DNA of 13,078 bases. Origin: Sandaracinobacteroides sp041909755. Lineage in GTDB: Bacteria; Pseudomonadota; Alphaproteobacteria; Sphingomonadales; Sphingomonadaceae. The stretch covers positions 1 through 13,078 of the forward strand of contig NZ_JAYRCW010000074.1 in assembly GCF_041909755.1 (NCBI RefSeq), in the 5' to 3' direction. Below are positions 6,311 to 13,078 of this stretch, piece by piece. The position numbers were made by a program, and so were the translations under genes. Below the pieces are notes generated by a model, which was not told the DNA's origin, did no database searches, and saw only the letters and a list, made by a program, of their open reading frames with translations. Positions within the stretch are counted from its first letter, which is position 1. Each line of letters opens with the position of its first letter.

Positions 6311-9300
6311 TCAGCCCCTCAGCGCCGTCTGCGCCACCGTAGCCAGATGCGCCAGCATCGCCAGCGTCGGCGCGCCGCCGTTGCGCGCGGTCTGGATGGT
6401 GCGCGTGATCGCCCCGGCGGATGCGGCATGGGCCTTAAGCCAGGCTTCCGTCTCCGCCAGCGGGTCGCCCGATTCCGGCGTCAGCTTCCCGATCAGGTCC
6501 AGCCGCATCGTCTCGAAGGCCCGCGCCGTCGTCGCGGCCAGCAGCCGTTCCCAGCTGTCGGCCGGCGTCAGCGCACGGGTCGCGCCATGCGCCCAGTCGA
6601 TCGCCAGCGCTTCGCCAAGCCCCAGGTCCGAGGCGAGCGCGACCACCCCCGCAGCGCCCGAAAGGGCGTGCAGCGTCGCGATCCAGTCCACAACGTCGGT
6701 CGGCGCGCCGGCCAGCGTCAGGCGCTGGCGGATGGCTTCCACCTGCGCGCGGGGTTCCGGGCGCAGCAGCTTGTCCAGCCGGGGCAGCAGCCGCTTCAGG
6801 CCCGGCGCCAGCCGGGCCGACAGCCGTTCCGGGCTTTCCGCGCCGGTGCGCACGGCCAGGTCGCCAACCAGCACCCGGGTCACAGCGGCCGCCTCGCCGT
6901 GGAAGGCCAGCGCCTGCGCAGCGGGCACCTTCGCCGCATCGATCGCGGCCCACAGGCTGTCCAGATCGAACAGCGTCCGCGCAGAGACGAACGCGGCCGC
7001 AACCGTCGGCAGCGGCACGCCCAGCTCGGCGGACAGGTCATGCGCCAGCGTCACGCCGCCCCGGTTCACCAGCAGGTTGGCAAGCTTGGTGGCGACGATC
7101 TGGCGGCGCAGCTGGTGGCCGCGAATCTCCGCCTCGTAAGGCTTGCGCATCAGGGGCGGGAAGGCCCGGAACAGGTCCTCTTCCAGCAGCGGGTCCGCCA
7201 CCAGGTCGGATTCGACCAGCGCGTCCTTCAGCTCCATCTTGGTATAGGACAGCAGCACCGCCAGTTCCGGCCGCGTCAGCCCCCGGTTCAGCCGCTTGCG
7301 CTCCTCGATGTCGCGCGGCCCCGGCAGGCCTTCCACCTGACGGTCCAGCCGGCCAGAGGCTTCCAGCATCTCCATCAGGCGCACATGCCCCTGCAGCCGC
7401 TCGCGCGCATGCGCCTCCACGACAGACAGGATCAGCGTCTGCGCCGCATTGTTCGAAAGAACCAGCGCGGCCACCTCGTCCGTCATCTCTGCCAGCAGCT
7501 TGTCGCGGGCGTCGCCCGAAAGCCGCCCGGCGCGGCTGGCCGCGCCCAGCGCGATCTTGATGTTCACTTCATGATCGGAGGTGTCGACACCCGCCGAATT
7601 GTCGATGAAGTCGGTGTTCAGCCGCCCGCCATGGCTGGCGAACTCGATGCGCCCGGCCTGCGTGACGCCCAGGTTCGCGCCTTCGCCGATCACCTTGGCG
7701 CGCACGTCCTGCCCGTTCACGCGGACGGCGTCGTTCGCCCGGTCGCCCACATCGGCGTTCGATTCGGTCTGCGCCTTCAGATAGGTGCCGATGCCGCCGA
7801 ACCACATCAGGTCCACGGGGGCCTTCAGGATGGCGGACATCAGCTCCGCCGGCGCCAGTTCCTCCGCCTCGATCTTCAGCATCGCCCGCACTTCGGGGGA
7901 CAGCGGGATGGCCTTCTGGCTGCGCGGGAACACCCCGCCGCCCTTCGAAATCAGCTTCGCGTCATAATCCGCCCAGCTGGAGCGCGGCAGCGCGAACAGC
8001 CGCGCGCGTTCCGCCCAGCTGGCGGCGGCGTCCGGCGCCGGATCCAGGAAGATGTGGCGGTGATCGAAGGCCGCCACCAGCTTCAGGCTCTTCGACAGCA
8101 GCATGCCGTTGCCGAACACATCGCCGCTCATGTCCCCCACGCCGGCCACCGTCACCGGATCGGCCTGCACGTCCACGCCCATTTCCGCGAAGTGGCGCGT
8201 CACCGACACCCAGGCCCCGCGCGCGGTGATGCCCATCGCCTTGTGGTCATAGCCGACAGAGCCGCCGCTGGCGAAGGCGTCGCCCAGCCAGAAGCCGGCA
8301 TCCAGCGCGATGCCGTTCGCGGTGTCCGAGAAGGTTGCCGTGCCCTTGTCGGCCGCGACCACCAGATAGGGGTCGTCGCCGTCCAGCCGCGCCACATGGG
8401 CAGGCGGAACCACATGGCCCTCCGCATCCAGATTGTCGGTGATGGACAGCAGCGTGCGGATGAACAGCTTATAGGATTCCAGTCCCTCGGCCGCCCAGGC
8501 GTCGCGGTTCACGGCCGGATCGGGCAGCTGCTTCGGGAAGAAGCCGCCCTTCGCACCGGTCGGCACGATCACGCTGTTCTTCACCATCTGCGCCTTCACA
8601 AGGCCCAGCACTTCGGTGCGGAAATCGTCCCGCCGGTCAGACCAGCGCAGGCCGCCGCGCGCGATCGGCCCGCCGCGCAGGTGGATGCCCTCCACGCGCG
8701 GGCTGTACACCCAGATCTCGCGCCAGGGCAGCGGCTTGGGCAGGCCCGGCACGCGCGCCGATTCCAGCTTGAACGCCAGCGCCGCCGGCCCGCCGGGCAC
8801 GAAGGCGTTCGTGCGCAGCATCGCCTTCACCAGCCCCAGGAACAGCCGCAGGATGCGGTCGTCGTCGATCGCCTGCACGGCATCCAGCGTCTCGCGGAAG
8901 CGTTCGCCGGCTGCCTCTGCGGCCTTCTTCGTGCCGTCGGGGCCGTGCAGCGCCCGGAACAGCGCGATCAGCGCCAGCGTCGCGGGCCGGTTGCGCTTCA
9001 GCACGTCCACCACGGTCTGGATGGAATAGGCGCTGCCCGTCTGCCGCAGATACCGGAACCAGGCGCGCAGCCAGTTGGCTTCCTCCGCGCTCAGCCCGCA
9101 GGCCGGGATCAGCGCGTTGAAGGCGTCATTTTCCTGCGTGCCCGTCAGCACGGCGTCCAGCGCCGGGTTCACCACCCGGCAGAAGGGTTCCAGGTCCTCG
9201 GCCGCCACGGTGGCTTCCAGCTTGAAGTCGTGGATCCAGCCCAGTTCCCCGCCGGCCAGGTCGTAGGGAACCTCCTCGATCACGCGGAAGCCGAAATTCT

Positions 9301-10924
9301 CCAGCATCGGCACCGATTCCGAAAGCGGGATGATTTCGCCCAGCCGGTAGATCTTCAGCCGGATCGTCGTGTCGGGGTCGCCCTCGCGCCGATAGAGCGC
9401 CACATGCCGGTCGTCCGGCGTGGACAGTTCCGTCAGCCGCAGGATGTCGTCGGCGGCCTCTGCCGGCGTGAATTCCGACCGATAGCCGGGCGAAAAGGCC
9501 CGCCCGTGGGATAGCGCCAGCCGCGCGGCGCGAATCGCTCCCGCCCGGCCCACCAGCGCCAGTTCCAGATCGTCGTCCCAGCCGCGGGTCAGCAGGATCA
9601 GCTGCTGGTTCAGCTGCGCCGAATCCGGGTCAGCCGCCACGCCGTCCATCAGATAATGCACGCGCGCCAGCCCTTCGGCGCGCAGCTCCGCATCGAATTT
9701 TTCCAGCCGGCCGCCGGTTTCCGCTTCCAGCATCCGGCCGATCCGCGCGCGCAGATCCGCCGAATAGGCCTCGCGCGGGATATAGACGAGGAACGAGGCC
9801 TTGTCCGATCGCGCGTCGCGCCGGGCGAACAGCTGCGGGCGCGGCCGGTCCAGCAGGCTCAGCAGGCCGCGGGCCATCACCAGCAGTTCCTGCGTGTCGA
9901 TCTGGAACATTTCCTCGCGCGGGAAGGTCTCGATCACATGGGTCAGCGCCCGGCCCGCATGGCTGCGCGGCGCATAGCCCAGCGTTTCCGCGACTTCGGC
10001 CACCTTGCGGCGCACCAGCGGCACGCGCCGGGGGCTTTCCCGCAGCGCCGCGCTGGCGAACAGCCCCAGGAAATGCGCCGCGCCCGTCACCGCGCCCTTC
10101 GAATCGAAGCGCCGCACCGTGATCAGGTCCAGCGGCACGCTGCGGTGCACGGTGGATCGGCTCTGCGACTTGTGGATGCTGACAGGCTCTGCCGACTGCC
10201 CGTCGTCCTCAGGCGCAGGCCAGCGCGCCCGGTCGCGCAGCAGGCCCAGCCGGCTGTCTCCGTCGGCAAAGCCCAGCAGGGTGAAATTGTCCGAAGCCAG
10301 CCATTCCAGAAAGGCGATGGTTTCCGCCAGCACATGCGGCGCGATCGGCGGCGGGCTGTCGTTCAGCCCGCGCGCGGCGGCGCGCAGCTCCTTCAGCATC
10401 GGCTGCCAGTCCGTCACGGCGGCGCGGACATCGGCATAGGCCTGCTCCAGCGCCAGCGCCAGGTCCGCCCGCTTCTTCGCAGGCGCCCGCTCCACGTCCA
10501 TCAGGATCAGGCTCTCGCGCGGGGCGTCAGCCTCGCCCAGCGAAACCAGCCGGCCGGCGACATCGCGGCGCACCGGCAGGATGGGGTGGAACAGGCGCTG
10601 GATCTCCAGCCCGAAGCCGCCGATCGCGGCTGTCGCCGAATCCACCAGGAAGGGCATGTCATCGGTCGAAAGGGCGACAGCCATGTGCCGATGGCCCGCT
10701 TCGCCTTCGCCCGCGCCCACATTCACCGTCTCGGCGCCAGGCAGGCGCACCGCAAAGGTCTGGAAGGCGAAATCCGACAGCCGGACCAGATCGGCTTCCG
10801 ACAGCCCCTCCACCTCGCTCTCCGACGCGCTGCCGAACAGCAGGTCGCGGAACTGGCGCCTCAGCGCCGGCGGGAAGGACTGAATGTCTGCGGGGCTCTT
10901 CTGCGCCTTCGCCTTGCTGGGCAT
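6311..10924 (-). CDS. gdhB: NAD-specific glutamate dehydrogenase, large (about 180 kDa class)
   Basis: Oxidative deamination of glutamate to 2-oxoglutarate and ammonia with NAD, a catabolic cytoplasmic enzyme. At 1537 aa it belongs to the giant bacterial NAD-GDH class (about 1600 aa), not the 450-aa hexameric type. The first 700 residues form the regulatory N-terminal region typical of this class. The catalytic core follows: GGPIARGGLRWSDRRDDFRTE (about 750-770), KAQMVKNSVIVPTGAKGGFF (about 775-795, with the substrate-binding and catalytic lysines), GVGDMSGDVFGNGMLLSKS (about 926-945, NAD-domain glycine motif), WFGGIGTYLKA, and IGEGANLGVTQ through to NSAGVDTSDHEVNIK (about 1078-1120). The C-terminal region (1130-1537) is helical. 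The start at ATG 10924 is preceded by AGGAAGAG at 7 nt. The frame is intact throughout, with no clear terminator before rpsF. The symbol follows common use for this class. Confidence 0.96.
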   Translation of the reverse strand: MPSKAKAQKSPADIQSFPPALRRQFRDLLFGSASESEVEGLSEADLVRLSDFAFQTFAVRLPGAETVNVGAGEGEAGHRHMAVALSTDDMPFLVDSATAAIGGFGLEIQRLFHPILPVRRDVAGRLVSLGEADAPRESLILMDVERAPAKKRADLALALEQAYADVRAAVTDWQPMLKELRAAARGLNDSPPPIAPHVLAETIAFLEWLASDNFTLLGFADGDSRLGLLRDRARWPAPEDDGQSAEPVSIHKSQSRSTVHRSVPLDLITVRRFDSKGAVTGAAHFLGLFASAALRESPRRVPLVRRKVAEVAETLGYAPRSHAGRALTHVIETFPREEMFQIDTQELLVMARGLLSLLDRPRPQLFARRDARSDKASFLVYIPREAYSADLRARIGRMLEAETGGRLEKFDAELRAEGLARVHYLMDGVAADPDSAQLNQQLILLTRGWDDDLELALVGRAGAIRAARLALSHGRAFSPGYRSEFTPAEAADDILRLTELSTPDDRHVALYRREGDPDTTIRLKIYRLGEIIPLSESVPMLENFGFRVIEEVPYDLAGGELGWIHDFKLEATVAAEDLEPFCRVVNPALDAVLTGTQENDAFNALIPACGLSAEEANWLRAWFRYLRQTGSAYSIQTVVDVLKRNRPATLALIALFRALHGPDGTKKAAEAAGERFRETLDAVQAIDDDRILRLFLGLVKAMLRTNAFVPGGPAALAFKLESARVPGLPKPLPWREIWVYSPRVEGIHLRGGPIARGGLRWSDRRDDFRTEVLGLVKAQMVKNSVIVPTGAKGGFFPKQLPDPAVNRDAWAAEGLESYKLFIRTLLSITDNLDAEGHVVPPAHVARLDGDDPYLVVAADKGTATFSDTANGIALDAGFWLGDAFASGGSVGYDHKAMGITARGAWVSVTRHFAEMGVDVQADPVTVAGVGDMSGDVFGNGMLLSKSLKLVAAFDHRHIFLDPAPDAAASWAERARLFALPRSSWADYDAKLISKGGGVFPRSQKAIPLSPEVRAMLKIEAEELAPAELMSAILKAPVDLMWFGGIGTYLKAQTESNADVGDRANDAVRVNGQDVRAKVIGEGANLGVTQAGRIEFASHGGRLNTDFIDNSAGVDTSDHEVNIKIALGAASRAGRLSGDARDKLLAEMTDEVAALVLSNNAAQTLILSVVEAHARERLQGHVRLMEMLEASGRLDRQVEGLPGPRDIEERKRLNRGLTRPELAVLLSYTKMELKDALVESDLVADPLLEEDLFRAFPPLMRKPYEAEIRGHQLRRQIVATKLANLLVNRGGVTLAHDLSAELGVPLPTVAAAFVSARTLFDLDSLWAAIDAAKVPAAQALAFHGEAAAVTRVLVGDLAVRTGAESPERLSARLAPGLKRLLPRLDKLLRPEPRAQVEAIRQRLTLAGAPTDVVDWIATLHALSGAAGVVALASDLGLGEALAIDWAHGATRALTPADSWERLLAATTARAFETMRLDLIGKLTPESGDPLAETEAWLKAHAASAGAITRTIQTARNGGAPTLAMLAHLATVAQTALRG

Positions 10925-11052
10925 CTGCTCGCTCTTCCTGTGCCGCGGCCTTCGGCCATCTTTTGGCTATTCCTTCTCATACAGGGCTTGTCGCAGCGGG
11001 GGCGTCGGAATCTTGCGGCGAACGCCGAATATTCTGCGGCAAACAGGCCGCT

Positions 11053-11710
11053 TCAGCGACTGTTTCGCCCCATCCAGTCGATTGCGGCACGCAGCTCGCG
11101 ATGCAGCTCGGCCGTCTCGTCGGCCGAAAGCAGCCGCCGCCACGACAGCAGCGCAACTGCCAGCCCGGCCAGCCCGCTGCCCGGTTCCGGCGCAAAGGGC
11201 AGGGCGACCGCCCGGAACAGCAGGGCCGGGCGCGGGCCGCCGATATCCGGATCGAAGTCGCTGTCCAGATGCAGCGGATGCCCGGCCGTCGCCGCCGCCA
11301 GCGCCAGCGCGGCCATCCGTGCGCCGACGCCCAGTCCGGCATCGTCGGCGCGGCTGCCGGGGGCAACCGGGCCAGNNNNNNNNNNCACACCCCCTGTCCA
11401 CAAGATCCGCGCCCGCGCGGGTCACACAGGCCTCGCCGCCATCGGGCAGCTCCACCAGCAGCGCCTGCGCCGCGAAGGGCGGCGCCAGCAACGCTTCGGC
11501 AGCCGCTGCCGGCGGCATCCCCCGGTCGCCGCCGCGCAGGCGCATCCACAGCGCTTCCGCCCGGTTCGGCAGGCGCCGTTCGATTCCGGCGGGGGCCAGC
11601 CCGCCCCCCGCAGACGGCGCGGCCGGGAATCCGTGGGCCGCGCCCAGCCGCCGCGCGGCCCAGGGGTTCGGCAGGCCCTTGGCCTTTTCCTTTGTGGCGG
11701 TTGCATCCAT
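11053..11710 (-). CDS. Small uncharacterised, possibly PAS-like protein, interrupted by an assembly gap
   Basis: Two minus-strand pieces meet at the N run. The upstream piece (11710 to 11386) starts MDATATKEKAKGLPNPWAARR, continues LPNRAEALWMRLRGGDRGM and LLAPPFAAQALLVELPDGG, and ends GADLVDRG. The downstream piece (11375 to 11053), in another frame, gives MAALALAAATAGHPLHLDSD, GPRPALLFRAVALPFAPEP and LAGLAVALLSWRRLLSADE, ending at TGA. Both have normal GC3 coding character, and the alternative frames do not. The frames join if the true gap is a multiple of three, so I read one gene of about 215 residues. The pattern (helical N-part, then a sensor-like beta segment such as LLFRAVALPF and a C-terminal W-R/K helix) recalls small PAS-like proteins of sphingomonads. 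That is from memory of the pattern, not a search, and it could be something else. The start has GAAGGG 6 nt upstream. It is divergent from sseA. Confidence 0.6.
11376..11385. other. Assembly gap (10 N)
   Basis: Ten consecutive N bases, a placeholder between contigs or an unresolved stretch. It lies inside the small minus-strand gene and shifts its frame, so the written length is probably not the true one. Confidence 0.99.
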
Positions 11711-11748
11711 CACCGGCCCTTCACGGCCGTTCGCGCCGCAAGTTGAGG

Positions 11749-11785
11749 CCGCCCCCCGTGCCGCCCCCCCGTGCCGCCCTTCGTG
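11749..11785. repeat. Three tandem 12-13 bp GC-rich units in the divergent intergenic region
   Basis: CCGCCCCCCGTG (11749-11760), CCGCCCCCCCGTG (11761-11773) and CCGCCCTTCGTG (11774-11785) follow one another directly between the small minus-strand gene and sseA. They have no recognised function. They could be slippage-prone or protein-binding, or chance in GC-rich DNA. Confidence 0.6.
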
Positions 11786-11789
11786 CGGC

Positions 11790-11818
11790 TTGTCGCGGCC
11801 ATCGGGGGCCGGTAAAGG
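11790..11818 (+). promoter_or_regulatory. Candidate sseA-metC promoter
   Basis: TTGTCG (11790-11795, 4 of 6 to the -35 consensus), a 17-bp spacer and TAAAGG (11813-11818, 3 of 6 to -10) precede sseA. They leave a leader of about 60 nt containing the perfect palindrome GCCCGGCCGGGC (11841-11852). This is a consensus match only. Confidence 0.35.
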
Positions 11819-11884
11819 CGCGGAACATCCCGACCGGCAGGCCCGGCCGGGCAACATTGGCCCATGGGGATCTTGGGGGACTGA

Positions 11885-12724
11885 ATGGACGCGATTGTCA
11901 GCGCCGAGTGGCTGAAGGGCGAACTGGAAAAGAGCGACGTGCGCGTCGTCGATGCAAGCCTGTTCCTGCCGGAACATGGCCGCAACGCCCGCGCCGAGTT
12001 CGAGGCCGCGCATATTCCCGGCGCTGTCTTCCTGGATCTGGAGGAAGTGGCCGACGCGTCGTCGGGCCTGCCCTTCATGCTGCCGAAGCCGGAAAAATTC
12101 GCCTCCCGCGCGCAGGCGATGGGCCTGGGTGATGGCTCGCGCATCATCGTCTATGACAATTCGCCCCTGAAGTCCGCCGCCCGCGCCTGGTGGATGTTCC
12201 ATGTGTTCGGCGCCCATCAGGTGGCCGTGCTCGATGGCGGGCTGGATGCCTGGAAGGCCGCCGGCGGCGCGCTGGAAAGCGGCAAGCCGGTCGTGCGCCA
12301 CCGCCATTTCACCGTGTGGGCCGATTTCTCCGGCGTCCGCGATCTGGATGCCATGCGCGAAAATCTGAAGTCCGGCGCGGCGCAGGTCGTCGATGCCCGC
12401 TCCGCCGCCCGTTTCGCCGGCAGCGAGCCGGAAGCGCGACCGGGCGTCCGCCCCGGCCACATGCCCGGCGCGAAGAGCCTGCCGCACACCAGCCTCTACA
12501 ACGCCGACGGCACGCTGAAGGACGCCGCAGGGCTGAAGGCCGCCTTTGCCACCGCCGGCGTCGATCCGGAAAAGCCGCTGATCGCCACCTGCGGTTCGGG
12601 CATCACCGCCGCCAGCATCGTGCTGGCCGCCACCGTGCTGGGCGCCAAGACCCCGGCGCTGTACGACGGCAGCTGGGCGGAATGGGGCGCGCAGGCCGAT
12701 ACGCCGGTCGTGACGGGCGCGTGA
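11885..12724 (+). CDS. sseA: 3-mercaptopyruvate sulfurtransferase (tandem rhodanese)
   Basis: Moves sulfur from 3-mercaptopyruvate to a thiol or cyanide acceptor, giving pyruvate, and takes part in cysteine breakdown. The 279 residues form two rhodanese domains. The inactive N-terminal one is about 1-135 (VVDASLFLPEHGRNARAEFE, AAHIPGAVFLDLEEV, VAVLDGGLDAWKAAGG). The catalytic C-terminal one is about 150-275 (VVDARSAARFAG, RPGHMPGAKSLP, LYDGSWAEWG). The active loop is CGSGITA with C236. The CGSG form marks mercaptopyruvate specificity, against the CRKGV-type loop of thiosulfate rhodaneses. It starts at ATG 11885 with GGGGGA (11875-11880) 4 nt upstream, and length and domains are complete. The TGA (12722-12724) overlaps a GTG (12721) that opens the repeated junction leading to the cystathionine beta-lyase gene, so the two sulfur genes appear to be one operon. 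Confidence 0.93.
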   Translation: MDAIVSAEWLKGELEKSDVRVVDASLFLPEHGRNARAEFEAAHIPGAVFLDLEEVADASSGLPFMLPKPEKFASRAQAMGLGDGSRIIVYDNSPLKSAARAWWMFHVFGAHQVAVLDGGLDAWKAAGGALESGKPVVRHRHFTVWADFSGVRDLDAMRENLKSGAAQVVDARSAARFAGSEPEARPGVRPGHMPGAKSLPHTSLYNADGTLKDAAGLKAAFATAGVDPEKPLIATCGSGITAASIVLAATVLGAKTPALYDGSWAEWGAQADTPVVTGA

Positions 12725-12798
12725 GCGACTGCACAAATCGAAACGTGACGGGCGCGTGAGCGACTGCACAAATAGAATCGTTACGGGCGCTTGAGCGG
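12709..12798 (+). repeat. 35-bp tandem repeat (about 2.5 copies) at the sseA-metC junction
   Basis: Unit 1 is 12709-12743, unit 2 is 12744-12778 (33 of 35 identical to unit 1), and the partial unit 3 starts at 12779 (17 of the first 19 bases match). Each begins CGTGACGGGCGC, or CGTTACGGGCGC in unit 3. Each holds the last sseA codons (V-T-G-A-stop) overlapped by a start codon: GTGA in units 1 and 2, TTGA in unit 3. Because 35 is one less than a multiple of three, the stop/start overlap is recreated in every copy. The structure looks like tandem duplication of an overlapping gene junction. Differences between copies argue against a simple assembly error. Confidence 0.9.
12721..12794 (+). other. 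Two chained 12-residue mini-ORFs between sseA and metC
   Basis: GTG 12721 (overlapping the sseA TGA) reads MSDCTNRNVTGA and stops at 12757-12759. GTG 12756, overlapping that stop, reads MSDCTNRIVTGA and stops at 12792-12794, where the TTG 12791 of the next gene overlaps. Whether ribosomes use these starts is unknown. They are by-products of the repeat and may be non-functional, or they may pass ribosomes along by termination-reinitiation. Confidence 0.35.
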
Positions 12799-13078
12799 GC
12801 CGGACAAGCCCGAAACCTGGGCCTCGGCCGCCGGGCGGCGGCCGGAATGGACGCAGAATCGCGAAGGCACGGGCGGGATCGTGAACCCGCCCGTCTGGCG
12901 CGCGTCCACAATCCTCTATCCCAGCATCGCCGACATGGATGCAGCCAATCTCGCGCAGGACGAGACGCTCTTCTATGGCCGCAAGGGCACCCCCACCACC
13001 TGGGCCCTGCGCGAGGCGCTGACCGGCCTCGAACCCGGCGCGGCCGGCACCATGCTCTATCCCTCGGGCGTGGCGGCG
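12791..13078 (+). CDS. metC: Cystathionine beta-lyase, PLP-dependent (N-terminal part, runs off window)
   Basis: Splits cystathionine into homocysteine, pyruvate and ammonia in methionine synthesis, using PLP. The 96 visible residues hold the family's N-terminal blocks: GGIVNPPVWRASTILYPS (about 36-53), ETLFYGRKGTPTTWALREAL with TGLEPGAAG, and TMLYPSGVAA at the window edge. The PLP lysine lies outside. The start is TTG 12791: a TAG at 12773-12775 closes the frame upstream, there is no ATG or GTG between, and the next in-frame ATG/GTG codons fall within or after the conserved block. There is no convincing Shine-Dalgarno sequence. The start sits in the third copy of the 35-bp repeat, overlapping the stop of a mini-ORF, so translation may depend on upstream ribosomes. 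A related gamma-synthase-family enzyme is possible, but the NPPVWRAST block favours MetC. Confidence 0.88.
   Translation, partial: MSGPDKPETWASAAGRRPEWTQNREGTGGIVNPPVWRASTILYPSIADMDAANLAQDETLFYGRKGTPTTWALREALTGLEPGAAGTMLYPSGVAA

Noticed and set aside
6176..9514. 1112-codon plus-strand open frame antisense to the glutamate dehydrogenase gene
   Set aside because: The sense strand is a complete, motif-rich enzyme. The antisense product is Arg/Gln/His/Pro-rich without domains, as expected from high GC3.
10925..11052. Terminator or promoter hairpins between the small minus-strand gene and the glutamate dehydrogenase gene
   Set aside because: Small inverted repeats (CGGCGTTCGCCG, GGCCGAAGGCC) lack a T-tract, and no -35/-10 pair with proper spacing was convincing.
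9656..11746. 696-codon plus-strand open frame
   Set aside because: It is antisense to the dehydrogenase N-terminus and the small minus-strand gene, reads through the N gap, and has shadow composition.
11822..11852. EcfG-type general-stress promoter upstream of sseA
   Set aside because: GGAAC is present at 11822-11826, but no CGTT-like element lies 16-17 bp downstream.
11711..12769. Long minus-strand frame extending the small minus-strand gene across sseA
   Set aside because: It is antisense to a clear sulfurtransferase. ATG 11710 has a good GAAGGG site, so the gene starts there.
12709..12798. CRISPR-like array or attachment site
   Set aside because: Repeats are directly adjacent with no spacers, contain coding junctions, and have no cas or integrase gene nearby.

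Overview
The window is GC-rich bacterial chromosome, most likely from a sphingomonad (Alphaproteobacteria, Sphingomonadales). The evidence is a PEPxxWAM C-terminal sorting tail of the kind common in that order, a very large single-chain NAD-glutamate dehydrogenase, the rpsF-rpsR-rplI order with long C-terminal extensions on S6 and L9, and uniformly high GC in third codon positions. High GC3 also explains the many long open frames antisense to real genes. A run of 10 N (11376-11385) shows a draft assembly with a scaffold gap inside a gene.

Layout. (1) 2-370, + : the C-terminal end of a PEPxxWA-CTERM surface protein. (2) 414-863, + : tadA, a tRNA adenosine deaminase, convergent with (3) a minus-strand operon aroK-aroB-msrB (2984 down to 860). 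Its genes overlap at their stop/start codons (TTGA, ATGA), and msrB and tadA share a CTAG stop palindrome. (4) 3006-4808, + : a 600-residue exported proline-rich protein of unknown function. It diverges from aroK across only 21 bp, which contain a palindromic CTATAG that could act as -10 in both directions. (5) 6177 down to 4914, minus: ribosomal operon rpsF-rpsR-rplI, ending in a strong hairpin terminator near 4846-4879. (6) 10924 down to 6311, minus: NAD-dependent glutamate dehydrogenase (1537 aa). (7) 11710 down to 11053, minus: a small, possibly PAS-like protein interrupted by the N gap. (8) 11885-12724, + : sseA (3-mercaptopyruvate sulfurtransferase), followed by (9) a metC-like cystathionine beta-lyase that runs off the window.

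Most of the window is ordinary core metabolism and translation. The most unusual structure is the sseA/metC junction. There a 35-bp unit is tandemly repeated about 2.5 times, and each copy carries the end of sseA plus an overlapping start codon. This makes a chain of two 12-residue mini-ORFs linked by stop/start overlaps between the two enzymes. The second is the compact, symmetric, possibly leaderless aroK / exported-protein promoter.

No stretch over 300 bp lacks a gene. The longest gaps are 11711-11884 (174 bp, divergent promoter region), 6178-6310 (133 bp, rpsF promoter and leader), 10925-11052 (128 bp, upstream of the glutamate dehydrogenase; contains only a Shine-Dalgarno sequence and small inverted repeats that I can name) and 4809-4913 (105 bp, terminator). 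I saw no tRNA, rRNA, CRISPR, insertion sequence or prophage.
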